Source: Bacilli bacterium
GTDB taxonomy: Bacteria; Bacillota_I; Bacilli_A; Haloplasmatales; Haloplasmataceae
Assembly (NCBI GenBank): GCA_012516175.1
Contig: JAAYWZ010000178.1
Span: 1-36,174 of the forward strand
DNA length: 36,174 bases
Direction of reading: 5' to 3'
The position numbers and the translations under genes are program-made. This document shows, piece by piece, positions 1-10,049 of the stretch. Below the pieces are notes generated by a model. That model saw only the letters and a program-made list of their open reading frames with translations. It was not told the DNA's origin and searched no databases. Numbering within the stretch: position 1 is the stretch's first letter; every line of letters starts with the position of its first letter.

Positions 1-108
1 ATATGTTTTAATAATTTCAATTAACATATAACTGATGCTAATTGTTAACTATTTAACTCTTAATTGATTTACCCTCATATAGAAGAATTAATTCACCTAA
101 TATATTTA

Positions 109-2815
<2,707 letters not shown>

Positions 2816-2865
2816 CTAAATCTACGACTATTATAATATGTTTTCAGGTAAGTTACTATATTTTT

Positions 2866-2904
2866 TACACAAAATAGAAGAGGATGTCACATACGTAACA
2901 TCCC
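2866..2904 (-). terminator. Rho-independent terminator after the 2914-3360 gene
   Basis: A 9-bp stem (GGATGT...ACATCC with inner TAC/GTG pairing) with a 4-base loop spans 2882-2903. On the minus strand it is followed by TCTTCTATTTTGTG, a moderately T-rich tail. It separates the small membrane-protein gene from ligA. Confidence 0.7.
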
Positions 2905-2913
2905 TTTCTGTTA

Positions 2914-3360
2914 TTAATATGTAGGTGAATAATTTTTAGTAGATTCTTCACTCAAGTAACAATCCAAGAAAATCACAAATTCTTGGTAGTTATAATTAGC
3001 CAAGGCAAATTGGACAGCTTTTTTTGCTTTTAATTGGTATCCTAATAAAACAAAGTCCGTTTTACTTCTTACAAATAAGATACCGAAGATAATTGATAAG
3101 ATTAATACTGTCGTATACTTAATATAAGAAGATGAAAAGGTTACATGTTTTATTAAGATTAAAATACATATAAAACCTAAAGTAACTAATATCACATTTT
3201 TAAGATATTTTATAATCGTAATAATATTAGGTTCATGTAACTCTTTATATGTATTTGAGGAACTAAAAGTTTCTTCCTTTTCCTGTAAATACATAATATC
3301 ATGGATAAACAAGAGTACATTAATATCTGTGATTAGTGCTTTCATTTCTGCATATTTCAT
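2914..3360 (-). CDS. Small two-helix membrane protein, function unknown
   Basis: I do not recognise this 148-residue protein. It has a polar N-terminal half that could be helical, two predicted membrane helices (about residues 54-71 and 81-98) separated by a short loop, and a soluble C-terminal tail ending in NYSPTY. There is no signal peptide or catalytic motif. The ribosome binding site is strong (GGGGGG, 7 bases before the ATG). A TATAAT at 3407-3402 is its likely -10 box. It is transcribed divergently from pepF across a 173-base region containing a palindrome, and ends in its own terminator, so it is probably monocistronic. Confidence 0.7.
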   Translation of the reverse strand: MKYAEMKALITDINVLLFIHDIMYLQEKEETFSSSNTYKELHEPNIITIIKYLKNVILVTLGFICILILIKHVTFSSSYIKYTTVLILSIIFGILFVRSKTDFVLLGYQLKAKKAVQFALANYNYQEFVIFLDCYLSEESTKNYSPTY

Positions 3361-3401
3361 CGAAATTCCCCCCTTAATCCTGTTTAACTTGGCTCAATTT
3401 T

Positions 3402-3407
3402 ATTATA
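3402..3407 (-). promoter_or_regulatory. Probable -10 box for the 2914-3360 gene
   Basis: TATAAT on the minus strand, 42 bases upstream of the start codon. I see no good -35 match at 16-18 bases. The half-palindrome TTAACTTggctCAA (3384-3397) lies just downstream of it. Confidence 0.45.
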
Positions 3408-3461
3408 TTTGTATATGAATGTCGAAGTCTGTTAGTTTTTCTGACTAATGTCAATATTTTT

Positions 3462-3479
3462 TTAACTTAGTCAAGTTAA
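3462..3479. promoter_or_regulatory. Palindromic operator candidate in divergent promoter region
   Basis: TTAACTT-AGTC-AAGTTAA is a perfect 7+7 inverted repeat just upstream of the pepF promoter. A degenerate copy (TTAACTTggctCAATTT, 3384-3399) lies near the opposite promoter. Two related sites flanking divergent promoters suggest a regulator-binding site. No regulator gene is adjacent. Confidence 0.4.
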
Positions 3480-3485
3480 GTTACC

Positions 3486-3514
3486 TTCAAAAATAAAAGT
3501 GCTTGTGCTATAAT
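3486..3514 (+). promoter_or_regulatory. pepF promoter
   Basis: TATAAT at 3509-3514 preceded by TGC gives an extended -10 element. A weak -35 (TTCAAA, 3486-3491) sits 17 bases upstream. It lies 20 bases before the pepF start codon. Confidence 0.65.
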
Positions 3515-3533
3515 CGAACTAAGGAGGTTCACT

Positions 3534-5318
3534 ATGGAAATAATTAAATATGATTTGACAAAACTCTACCCTAGTTTTGATAGTCCTGAATTTCAAAATG
3601 ACTTGCAAAAATTAGCGAATGATTTGCAAACTTATAAGGAATATGTCGAAAATAATTGTCGCGATTATGAAGATTTTGAACGAAAACTTCAAGATCTTAT
3701 AAAGTTTGATGAAGAATTATCACTACTAATTGAAAAGATTTATCCTTTCATCAGTCTAACCCGTAGTGCTGATACCACTAATGAAGATGCGAATAAATTC
3801 CTAGCGAAAGTACAGATGTTACTAGCAGAAGCAACACCTTGTTTCGCGAAAGTTACAAAGTTTATCGGCAAATATGAATATCTAGATGAACTGATGGAAC
3901 GCAAGGAATATCAGGAATATCGCTTCTATCTCTTCGATTTACAAAGCAAAGCTAAACATCAACTAAGTGATGAACAAGAAGAGATCATAAGTAAAATGCG
4001 CCAAACTGGCTCGCTAGCTTGGAGTCAATTACAATCCCTCTTAACTAGTAAGTTAGAAGTACAAGTTAAAATAAAAGATGAAGTTAAAACCTATACCATA
4101 ACTGAAGTTAGTAATCTCCTCCACTCCCCCGACCAAGAAACAAGAAAAGCTGCATATTTAGGTATGCAAGAAGCTTATCAAAAAATCGATGATAGTATCG
4201 CTATGTGCTTAAGCAGTATTAAAGGAGAGGTAAACTTTGTCGCCCGGTTACGGGGTTATCAAGATGCTTTAGAAGAATCGCTTGATAAATCGAGAACTTC
4301 GAATAAAACCCTTGATGCAATGTTACAAGCGATGTATGAATATTTACCTCATTTCCATAAGTACCTAAGAAGAAAAGCTCACCTTCTAGGTCATGAAAAT
4401 GGCTTACCTATATATGATTTAACAGCACCGATTGGTAAAATAACCAAAACTTATACTTATGAAGAGGCGAAAGAATTCATTCTCAAAAACTTTGCGACTT
4501 TTAGTGATAAATTAGTTAATGTGGCGAAAAGAGCGTTTGAAAACAATTGGATAGATGTATACCCCAGAAAGGGTAAAGTTGGTGGTGCCTTCTGTCACAA
4601 TATTAGATCTATAAAAGAAAGTCGTATCTTAACCAACTTCAATGGTAATCTTAGTGATGTCATTACTATCGCCCATGAACTAGGGCATGCTTATCATGGC
4701 GAATGCATCTTTGAAAACAATGTCTTAAGTTCACATTACCCCATGCCGTTGGCGGAAACAGCTTCAACTTTCTGTGAAACTATCGTGATGAACGCGATCA
4801 TTAATGAAGCCACTGATGAAGAAAAACTAGCCTTAATTGAATCTCAACTTCAAGATTTTACCATTATCATTTGTGATATCTTATCACGTTTCATCTTTGA
4901 AAAAGCAGTCTTTGAACGTCGCTTAGATCATCCGCTCAACTCTAAAGAGCTTCAAGACATCATGCGGGAAGCTGTTAAAGAAAGTTTTGGTGATGGGTTA
5001 GATCACAATTATATTAACCCTTATGCTTGGTTGAATAAACCACATTATTATAGTTCTGGCCTATCCTTCTATAACTGGCCTTATGCTTTTGGTCTATTAT
5101 TTGCCAAAGGTTTATATGCTCAATATTTAAATGATAAAGAGGGTTTCTTAAAACACTATGATGAAATCTTAAAAGCAACTGGTAAGATGCTTGTTGAAGA
5201 TGTCGCTAAACAAGCTGGTATTGATGTTACAGATGTCAACTTCTGGCGAAGTTCTCTTGAACTTATTAAAGAAAATATTGAATTATTCTTAGAATTAACA
5301 GAGAATAAGGATAAATAA
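3534..5318 (+). CDS. pepF: Oligoendopeptidase F (M3 family)
   Basis: PepF is a cytoplasmic zinc metallopeptidase that cleaves short peptides, mainly in peptide recycling. The 594-residue length is standard for the family. The zinc motif HELGH is at residues 381-385, with the third ligand probably the glutamate of PLAETAS near 408. The long helical N-terminal region, the SLLTSKLEVQVK segment and the C-terminal YYSSGLSFYNWPYAFG block are all family features. The ATG follows AAGGAGG by 6 bases, and an extended -10 promoter lies just upstream. It is a single-gene unit closed by a strong terminator. Confidence 0.95.
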   Translation: MEIIKYDLTKLYPSFDSPEFQNDLQKLANDLQTYKEYVENNCRDYEDFERKLQDLIKFDEELSLLIEKIYPFISLTRSADTTNEDANKFLAKVQMLLAEATPCFAKVTKFIGKYEYLDELMERKEYQEYRFYLFDLQSKAKHQLSDEQEEIISKMRQTGSLAWSQLQSLLTSKLEVQVKIKDEVKTYTITEVSNLLHSPDQETRKAAYLGMQEAYQKIDDSIAMCLSSIKGEVNFVARLRGYQDALEESLDKSRTSNKTLDAMLQAMYEYLPHFHKYLRRKAHLLGHENGLPIYDLTAPIGKITKTYTYEEAKEFILKNFATFSDKLVNVAKRAFENNWIDVYPRKGKVGGAFCHNIRSIKESRILTNFNGNLSDVITIAHELGHAYHGECIFENNVLSSHYPMPLAETASTFCETIVMNAIINEATDEEKLALIESQLQDFTIIICDILSRFIFEKAVFERRLDHPLNSKELQDIMREAVKESFGDGLDHNYINPYAWLNKPHYYSSGLSFYNWPYAFGLLFAKGLYAQYLNDKEGFLKHYDEILKATGKMLVEDVAKQAGIDVTDVNFWRSSLELIKENIELFLELTENKDK

Positions 5319-5320
5319 GT

Positions 5321-5362
5321 AAAAAATCAGATATCACCTATTAAGTGATGTCTGATTTTTTT
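5321..5362. terminator. Bidirectional terminator between pepF and the 5407 gene
   Basis: A-run, ATCAGATATCAC, loop CTATTAA, GTGATGTCTGAT and T-run form a 17-bp stem with one wobble. A and T runs on both sides make it usable from both strands, serving pepF (plus) and the convergent operon ending at 5407 (minus). Confidence 0.9.
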
Positions 5363-5406
5363 ACTTTAAAACTATTAGTTATTATTTAAATTTAGATTAT
5401 TGATCA

Positions 5407-6276
5407 TTAATGTTTTAATTTATTATCATAGATAAACTCACGCAAATAACTACTTCTTAATAATTCTAATACTGGAGTATCTACATCAAGCATATCACAA
5501 GTAACCAAGCCAGTTTTTAAGAAATTAACACTATGAGCATATTCAGCTAAATGATTATCATAAAAGTATTTCTTATCCAACCCAAAAACATCTATTAAGA
5601 CTTCTACACCATAAATACCTTGATATGTCGGTCCATAAACACTAAATTCAATCAATGGTTTATTTGCATTATTATATTCTTCTTCAAAAAGAAGTGGAAA
5701 GAAACCTAAAGGCCAATCATGGATGTTGATGATATCTATAGGCGTAGTCATTCTTTTAATTACTTCTACACTGGCTTTGGTAAATATCGCAAACCTTATA
5801 GGGTCATCAACATAACCATATATTAAATCCCTTTCAAATAAGGGGTTAGCTATAAAGAAGAAAAGGTTGCCTTTATAAGTTGTTTGATAAATACTTACTG
5901 GATATTCATTATGATTTACCTCAATTACTAGATCATAGGCACGCTCTAAGATTTGACTATCAAGATGATATCTTGGCATAATAACTATCGCTTGATTTTC
6001 ATCAAGTGAACAGTAGCGTAGTTTCTGATAGACTAAATCCCCGATTCCTTCCTTCTTAAAGGGAGCACACTCTAACGATACGATAACAGATAACTTAGGT
6101 TTAGGTTTTTCTTTTTTCTTTATACTCGCAATTTCCATTAAGTCAAGGTCAGGAATAATCTTTTCAGGAACAAGGGACAGATGATTTTTTACATGCTTAT
6201 AACCCAATTCCTTAAGTTTTCTTACCACATCCCGACTTTTAACGCCACGAATCCGAGCATACTCATAAACTTTCAT
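5407..6276 (-). CDS. IF2_N domain plus truncated glycogen-synthase-like (GT5) domain
   Basis: Residues 1-40 (VYEYARxxGVKSRDVVRKLKELG) match the IF2_N helical domain found at the N-terminus of initiation factor IF-2. After a lysine-rich linker, residues 62-270 resemble the N-terminal half of GT5 glycogen/starch synthase: ECAPFKKEGIGD, VIMPRY, NIHDW (HDW 186-188), GPTYQGIYG, and NFLKTGLVTCD. The C-terminal GT-B domain that binds much of the ADP-glucose is absent; the protein stops at 289 residues where about 480 is usual. The conserved KTGGLGD loop reads KEGIGD, one residue short. I infer a non-catalytic or regulatory relative. Its start overlaps the upstream gene by 14 bases, implying translational coupling. 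Confidence 0.7.
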   Translation of the reverse strand: MKVYEYARIRGVKSRDVVRKLKELGYKHVKNHLSLVPEKIIPDLDLMEIASIKKKEKPKPKLSVIVSLECAPFKKEGIGDLVYQKLRYCSLDENQAIVIMPRYHLDSQILERAYDLVIEVNHNEYPVSIYQTTYKGNLFFFIANPLFERDLIYGYVDDPIRFAIFTKASVEVIKRMTTPIDIINIHDWPLGFFPLLFEEEYNNANKPLIEFSVYGPTYQGIYGVEVLIDVFGLDKKYFYDNHLAEYAHSVNFLKTGLVTCDMLDVDTPVLELLRSSYLREFIYDNKLKH

Positions 6277-7000
6277 CTATCCCACCCCTTATTGAAAAGG
6301 TGTATTCAATGGTTTTATTACCTTTAACTAATATACCTAACCCAATGTTTTTTATCGCTTTTTTACCCAAGTTAATTAAGTGCTTTTTCCGAAAGTAAGT
6401 TCCTGTATTAACATAAGCATCAGTGATATTATTTACTGCTAAATTAATACCATTTTCATAAGTAAGTTCAATCTTATTATTAATTGGATAATGCTTAAAA
6501 AACTTAAATCGCTGCGCATAATCTAGTTTATTGTGATCAAGAAGACAAGTGTGATTTAAAATATCTTCCTTAACATTACCAGAAAGGTTAAAGAATAATA
6601 TATGCCCTAGATGAAGATTTAAGTTAGTTTCATAACTAATAACCAATTTATCATCAATTAAGAGGTATACCACTTGAATATATTTAGCATCGGTTTGATA
6701 AGTAAAGATTAAGCCATTTTCTAGTGGTGTACAATCAAAATGATAATTGTAGACTTTTTTATTCTTTCTAAAATTATTGACATCAACTAAAGCGCCAAGA
6801 AAATAAGGATTTTCTTTGTACAACTTATAATCATGATACCTTAAAAGAATACTCTCGAGCTTATCATTTTTATTAGGTACAATGATTTTTGTCAGTGTCG
6901 CACCAAGGTTTAAAGCGCTAAGTTTATACTTACCTGTGTCAATTGTGTACTCATTAACAGCTCTCCCACAATACTCATAAATAAACCGAACTTCTAACAT
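6263..7000 (-). CDS. Degenerate aldose 1-epimerase (GalM-like) protein
   Basis: The 245-residue protein resembles the galactose mutarotase fold: LNLGATLTKIIVPNKNDK near residues 30-47, YFLGALVD near 66, and LFFNLSG at 135-141. True mutarotases are near 340 residues and have a GRxANRI motif and a histidine in NHxYFNL. Here the first reads DVNNFR and the second GHILFFNL, with the histidine displaced by one. Catalysis is therefore doubtful; a sugar-binding role is possible. It lies between the Xaa-Pro peptidase gene (14-base gap) and the GT5-like gene (14-base overlap), in the operon headed by phosphoglucomutase, so a carbohydrate link is plausible. Confidence 0.65.
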   Translation of the reverse strand: MLEVRFIYEYCGRAVNEYTIDTGKYKLSALNLGATLTKIIVPNKNDKLESILLRYHDYKLYKENPYFLGALVDVNNFRKNKKVYNYHFDCTPLENGLIFTYQTDAKYIQVVYLLIDDKLVISYETNLNLHLGHILFFNLSGNVKEDILNHTCLLDHNKLDYAQRFKFFKHYPINNKIELTYENGINLAVNNITDAYVNTGTYFRKKHLINLGKKAIKNIGLGILVKGNKTIEYTFSIRGGIDESL

Positions 7001-7014
7001 ACCCCTTCAACCGC

Positions 7015-8262
7015 TTAAGTCCTAGATTTTTCCATGAATCTTTCGATTTCATCTACAGACTTAATGATAGATTTGGAGAGATTTTCACAACCTGTTTCAG
7101 TTACTAATACATCATCCTCGATGCGCACACCTATTTCTTCTTCAGCGATATAGAGCCCAGGTTCAACTGTTAAAATCATGCCTGGTTCTAGGACCCGTTC
7201 TTTGAATTCTCGCCGACCCACATCATGCACATCAAGACCTAAGAAGTGACCAATACCGTGGTAATAGTACTTACCAACATCTTTTTTATCGGTAATTAGA
7301 CCTAATTTAATGCATTCTTCGGCAAGCATGTCCTTCGCGGTATCTAAGAATTCTCCATAGGTCATCCCTGGTTTAATTAAATTGATCATTGCTTCATTTA
7401 CTCTAAGTACCGCTTCATATACTTCTCGTTGTCGAGGTGAAAACTTACCATTAATCGGAATTGTTCTCGTTATATCTGAACAGTAATGTTGATACTCAAC
7501 ACCTAAATCAAAGAGTACCAATTTACCATCCTCTAATAGATGATCATTTTCTTCATAGTGAAGAATTGTCGCATTCTTACCACTAGCCATAATTGTTTTA
7601 AATGAAGTACAATCAGCTAAGTTGTATTTTACTTCAAAGTCAAAATAAGCTTCTAATTGTTTTTCATAGATACCAGGACGACAATTTTTCATTACCGCTT
7701 GAATACCTTTATTAGTAATTTCAATAGCTTTTCGGATGTTTTCTACTTCTTCTGGTTCTTTAATAGTACGTAAATCATCAATGAGATGTTTTACATTATG
7801 GATTTGGAGATAGGGATGAGTTCTTTGAACTTCATGCGCAAAGTCCAAGCCTGGGTTACCAGGATAATTTTCGATATCAATATAAATATTTTCAAAATGA
7901 TGGTTACTAAATGCTTGGTTTAAATAACCTGGAAAATCTTCCACATAACTTACACTTTCAATACCTGAGATGGCACTAGCTTCATGCGCCCGTAATCTAA
8001 TCCCAATCCATTTTTCAATGTCGGGATCAGGTTTTGTAATGAACAGTTGTTCCTTTACTTTATTGTCATATTTAAGGACCACTAAGATAAACTCTTCTCT
8101 TGTTAATCCAGTTAAATAGTAGAAAGAACGAATGGGAGTAAAGGGATAAGCTTGGTCAGCACTGCGGTGTGGTGCTTTGCCCGCAAAAACAACAACGATC
8201 GAGTTATCCTTAATTAAAGGAAGGAGTTTACTTCGATTTTTTACCGCTAATTCTTTATTCAT
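7015..8262 (-). CDS. pepP: Xaa-Pro aminopeptidase (M24 family)
   Basis: Aminopeptidase P removes the N-terminal residue from peptides with proline in second position, using two metal ions. The creatinase-type N-terminal domain (residues 1-165) is followed by the pita-bread domain with ligands D252, D263 (FDLGxxxxxxCSDITRT), H339 (HGIGHFLGLDVHD), E367 (TVEPGLY) and E382 (RIEDD). An ATG seven codons upstream exists, but GGAGG lies 5 bases before the ATG at 8262, giving 415 residues. The gene directly follows phosphoglucomutase with almost no gap. The pairing with carbohydrate genes appears to be operon packing rather than a shared pathway. Confidence 0.93.
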   Translation of the reverse strand: MNKELAVKNRSKLLPLIKDNSIVVVFAGKAPHRSADQAYPFTPIRSFYYLTGLTREEFILVVLKYDNKVKEQLFITKPDPDIEKWIGIRLRAHEASAISGIESVSYVEDFPGYLNQAFSNHHFENIYIDIENYPGNPGLDFAHEVQRTHPYLQIHNVKHLIDDLRTIKEPEEVENIRKAIEITNKGIQAVMKNCRPGIYEKQLEAYFDFEVKYNLADCTSFKTIMASGKNATILHYEENDHLLEDGKLVLFDLGVEYQHYCSDITRTIPINGKFSPRQREVYEAVLRVNEAMINLIKPGMTYGEFLDTAKDMLAEECIKLGLITDKKDVGKYYYHGIGHFLGLDVHDVGRREFKERVLEPGMILTVEPGLYIAEEEIGVRIEDDVLVTETGCENLSKSIIKSVDEIERFMEKSRT

Positions 8263-8263
8263 G

Positions 8264-9985
8264 TTAACCTCCAATCTTATCAATTCGATCTAGTATGTAT
8301 TGTTTAATACTTTCGTTTTTCGTTTTACTATCTGTTAAACTATTACCCTTCACACCAACATAAATCTTTAGCTTAGGTTCAGTACCAGAGGGTCTTAAAA
8401 CGAACCAAGAGCCATCAGCTAAGATATATTTTAAAACGTTGGATTTAGGTAGGGTTAGTTCACTGATGTTATTCGCATCATAACGTTTACTTACTAAATA
8501 ATCCTCAATTACTTTAACTTCAAGGCTATTAACCGTTTTGGGTGGATTATTACGGAAATCAGTCAAGATTTTATCAATTTTTTGCAAGCCTTCGATTCCT
8601 AATAAGTTGATATTAATTAGTGATTCGTAATAGTAACCATAAGTCTCATACAGTTCATTTAGCACCTCGAGTAAACTCTTGCCTTGGTGTTTATAGTACG
8701 TTGCCATTTCGGCACACATAAGCACTGATTGGATTGAATCCTTGTCACGGACGAAATCAGCGATCAAATAACCGTAGGATTCTTCATAACCAAAGACGAA
8801 TTGTTTGCCTAAATGGCGGATTTCTTCAGCCTTGTCACCAATAAACTTAAATCCTGTTAAGGTAGATTGGACTTCTAAACCAAAACTTCTCGCAATATGT
8901 GCGCCAAAGTCACTAGTAACAATCGTATTAAAGACAACCCCATTTTTAGGTAAGGTCCCTTGGGCAACTTTTTGCGTCAGAATATAATGAATGAGGAGTG
9001 CTCCTGTTTGATTACCAGTGAGTAGCGTATACTCTCCTTCTGAGTTCTTAACCGCTAGCCCTACACGGTCTGCATCGGGATCTGTCGCGATTAAAATATC
9101 AGCATCTTTTTCTTTGCCTAACTTAATCGCAAGTTCAAAAGCACTACCATCTTCGGGATTAGGTGATTTTACAGTACTGAAATTAGGATCAGGTACACAT
9201 TGACTTTCTACTACAAAGAGATTATTATACCCACATTCTTTTAATAACGTTCTTACAGGTACATTACTTGTTCCATGTAAAGGGGAAAAGACAATTCTTA
9301 AGATAGATTTATCAAGTTCAGGATTAAGTTGAATTGTCTTAACTTGATCTAAATAAGCCCTGTCCACTGCTTCATCAATATACACCAATAATCCTTGGGC
9401 CAAAGCTTCTTCTTCAGAGATGACATCAATACCAAAGACATCTTCACACTGTTCAACATAAGCGATAACTTCGTCTGCTAATTCAGGCACTAATTGGCAG
9501 CCATTATGGTCATAAATCTTATAACCATTATATTGAGGTGGATTGTGACTTGCGGTTATAACGATACCGCCAATTGCCTTCAAGTAGCGAACCGCAAATG
9601 ATAATTCTGGTGTTGGCCTTAATGAGGTAAATAAATAGACTTTAATACCATGGGTAGCTAACACCTTAGCTGATTCTAACGCAAATTCCTTAGAAAAATG
9701 CCTATTATCATAAGCAATAACAACTCCACGGTGAGCTTGATTGGGATATTTATTCAATAAGTATTGGCTAAAACCAACATTAGCTCTTCTAATGGTATAA
9801 ATGTTCATGCGATTTGTACCTACACCAACTACTCCTCGCATACCACCTGTACCAAATTGCAAGTCCGTATAAAAGGCATCTTCTTTGTTTTTTTCATCCA
9901 TCATTTCTAATTCTGTTTTTAATTGTGGATCTAACTTGGGGTTAGTTAACCATGCTTCTACTTTTAGTTTCCAATTTGATTCCAT
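8264..9985 (-). CDS. pgcA: Phosphoglucomutase/phosphomannomutase (PgcA type)
   Basis: This alpha-D-phosphohexomutase interconverts glucose-6-phosphate and glucose-1-phosphate, feeding UDP-glucose for glycolipids, wall or storage glycans. The 573-residue length fits the Bacillus PgcA group. The phosphoserine loop is TASHNP (S146), the magnesium loop DPDADR (302-307) and the phosphate-binding loop RPSGTEPKLKIY lies near the C-terminus. The start is set by GGAGGAG, 4 bases before the ATG. It heads a four-gene minus-strand operon with pepP, the GalM-like gene and the GT5-like gene. A TGG-TATACT extended -10 lies 30 bases upstream. Confidence 0.95.
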   Translation of the reverse strand: MESNWKLKVEAWLTNPKLDPQLKTELEMMDEKNKEDAFYTDLQFGTGGMRGVVGVGTNRMNIYTIRRANVGFSQYLLNKYPNQAHRGVVIAYDNRHFSKEFALESAKVLATHGIKVYLFTSLRPTPELSFAVRYLKAIGGIVITASHNPPQYNGYKIYDHNGCQLVPELADEVIAYVEQCEDVFGIDVISEEEALAQGLLVYIDEAVDRAYLDQVKTIQLNPELDKSILRIVFSPLHGTSNVPVRTLLKECGYNNLFVVESQCVPDPNFSTVKSPNPEDGSAFELAIKLGKEKDADILIATDPDADRVGLAVKNSEGEYTLLTGNQTGALLIHYILTQKVAQGTLPKNGVVFNTIVTSDFGAHIARSFGLEVQSTLTGFKFIGDKAEEIRHLGKQFVFGYEESYGYLIADFVRDKDSIQSVLMCAEMATYYKHQGKSLLEVLNELYETYGYYYESLININLLGIEGLQKIDKILTDFRNNPPKTVNSLEVKVIEDYLVSKRYDANNISELTLPKSNVLKYILADGSWFVLRPSGTEPKLKIYVGVKGNSLTDSKTKNESIKQYILDRIDKIGG

Positions 9986-10014
9986 ACTACTCCTCCAAAG
10001 TAAATCATATTTTT

Positions 10015-10023
10015 AGTATACCA
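10015..10023 (-). promoter_or_regulatory. Promoter (-10) of the pgcA operon
   Basis: TGGTATACT on the minus strand is an extended -10 element about 30 bases upstream of the phosphoglucomutase ATG. The -35 region is weak. Confidence 0.5.
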
Positions 10024-10049
10024 TTATTTACCAGATTTATAAAGCGATA

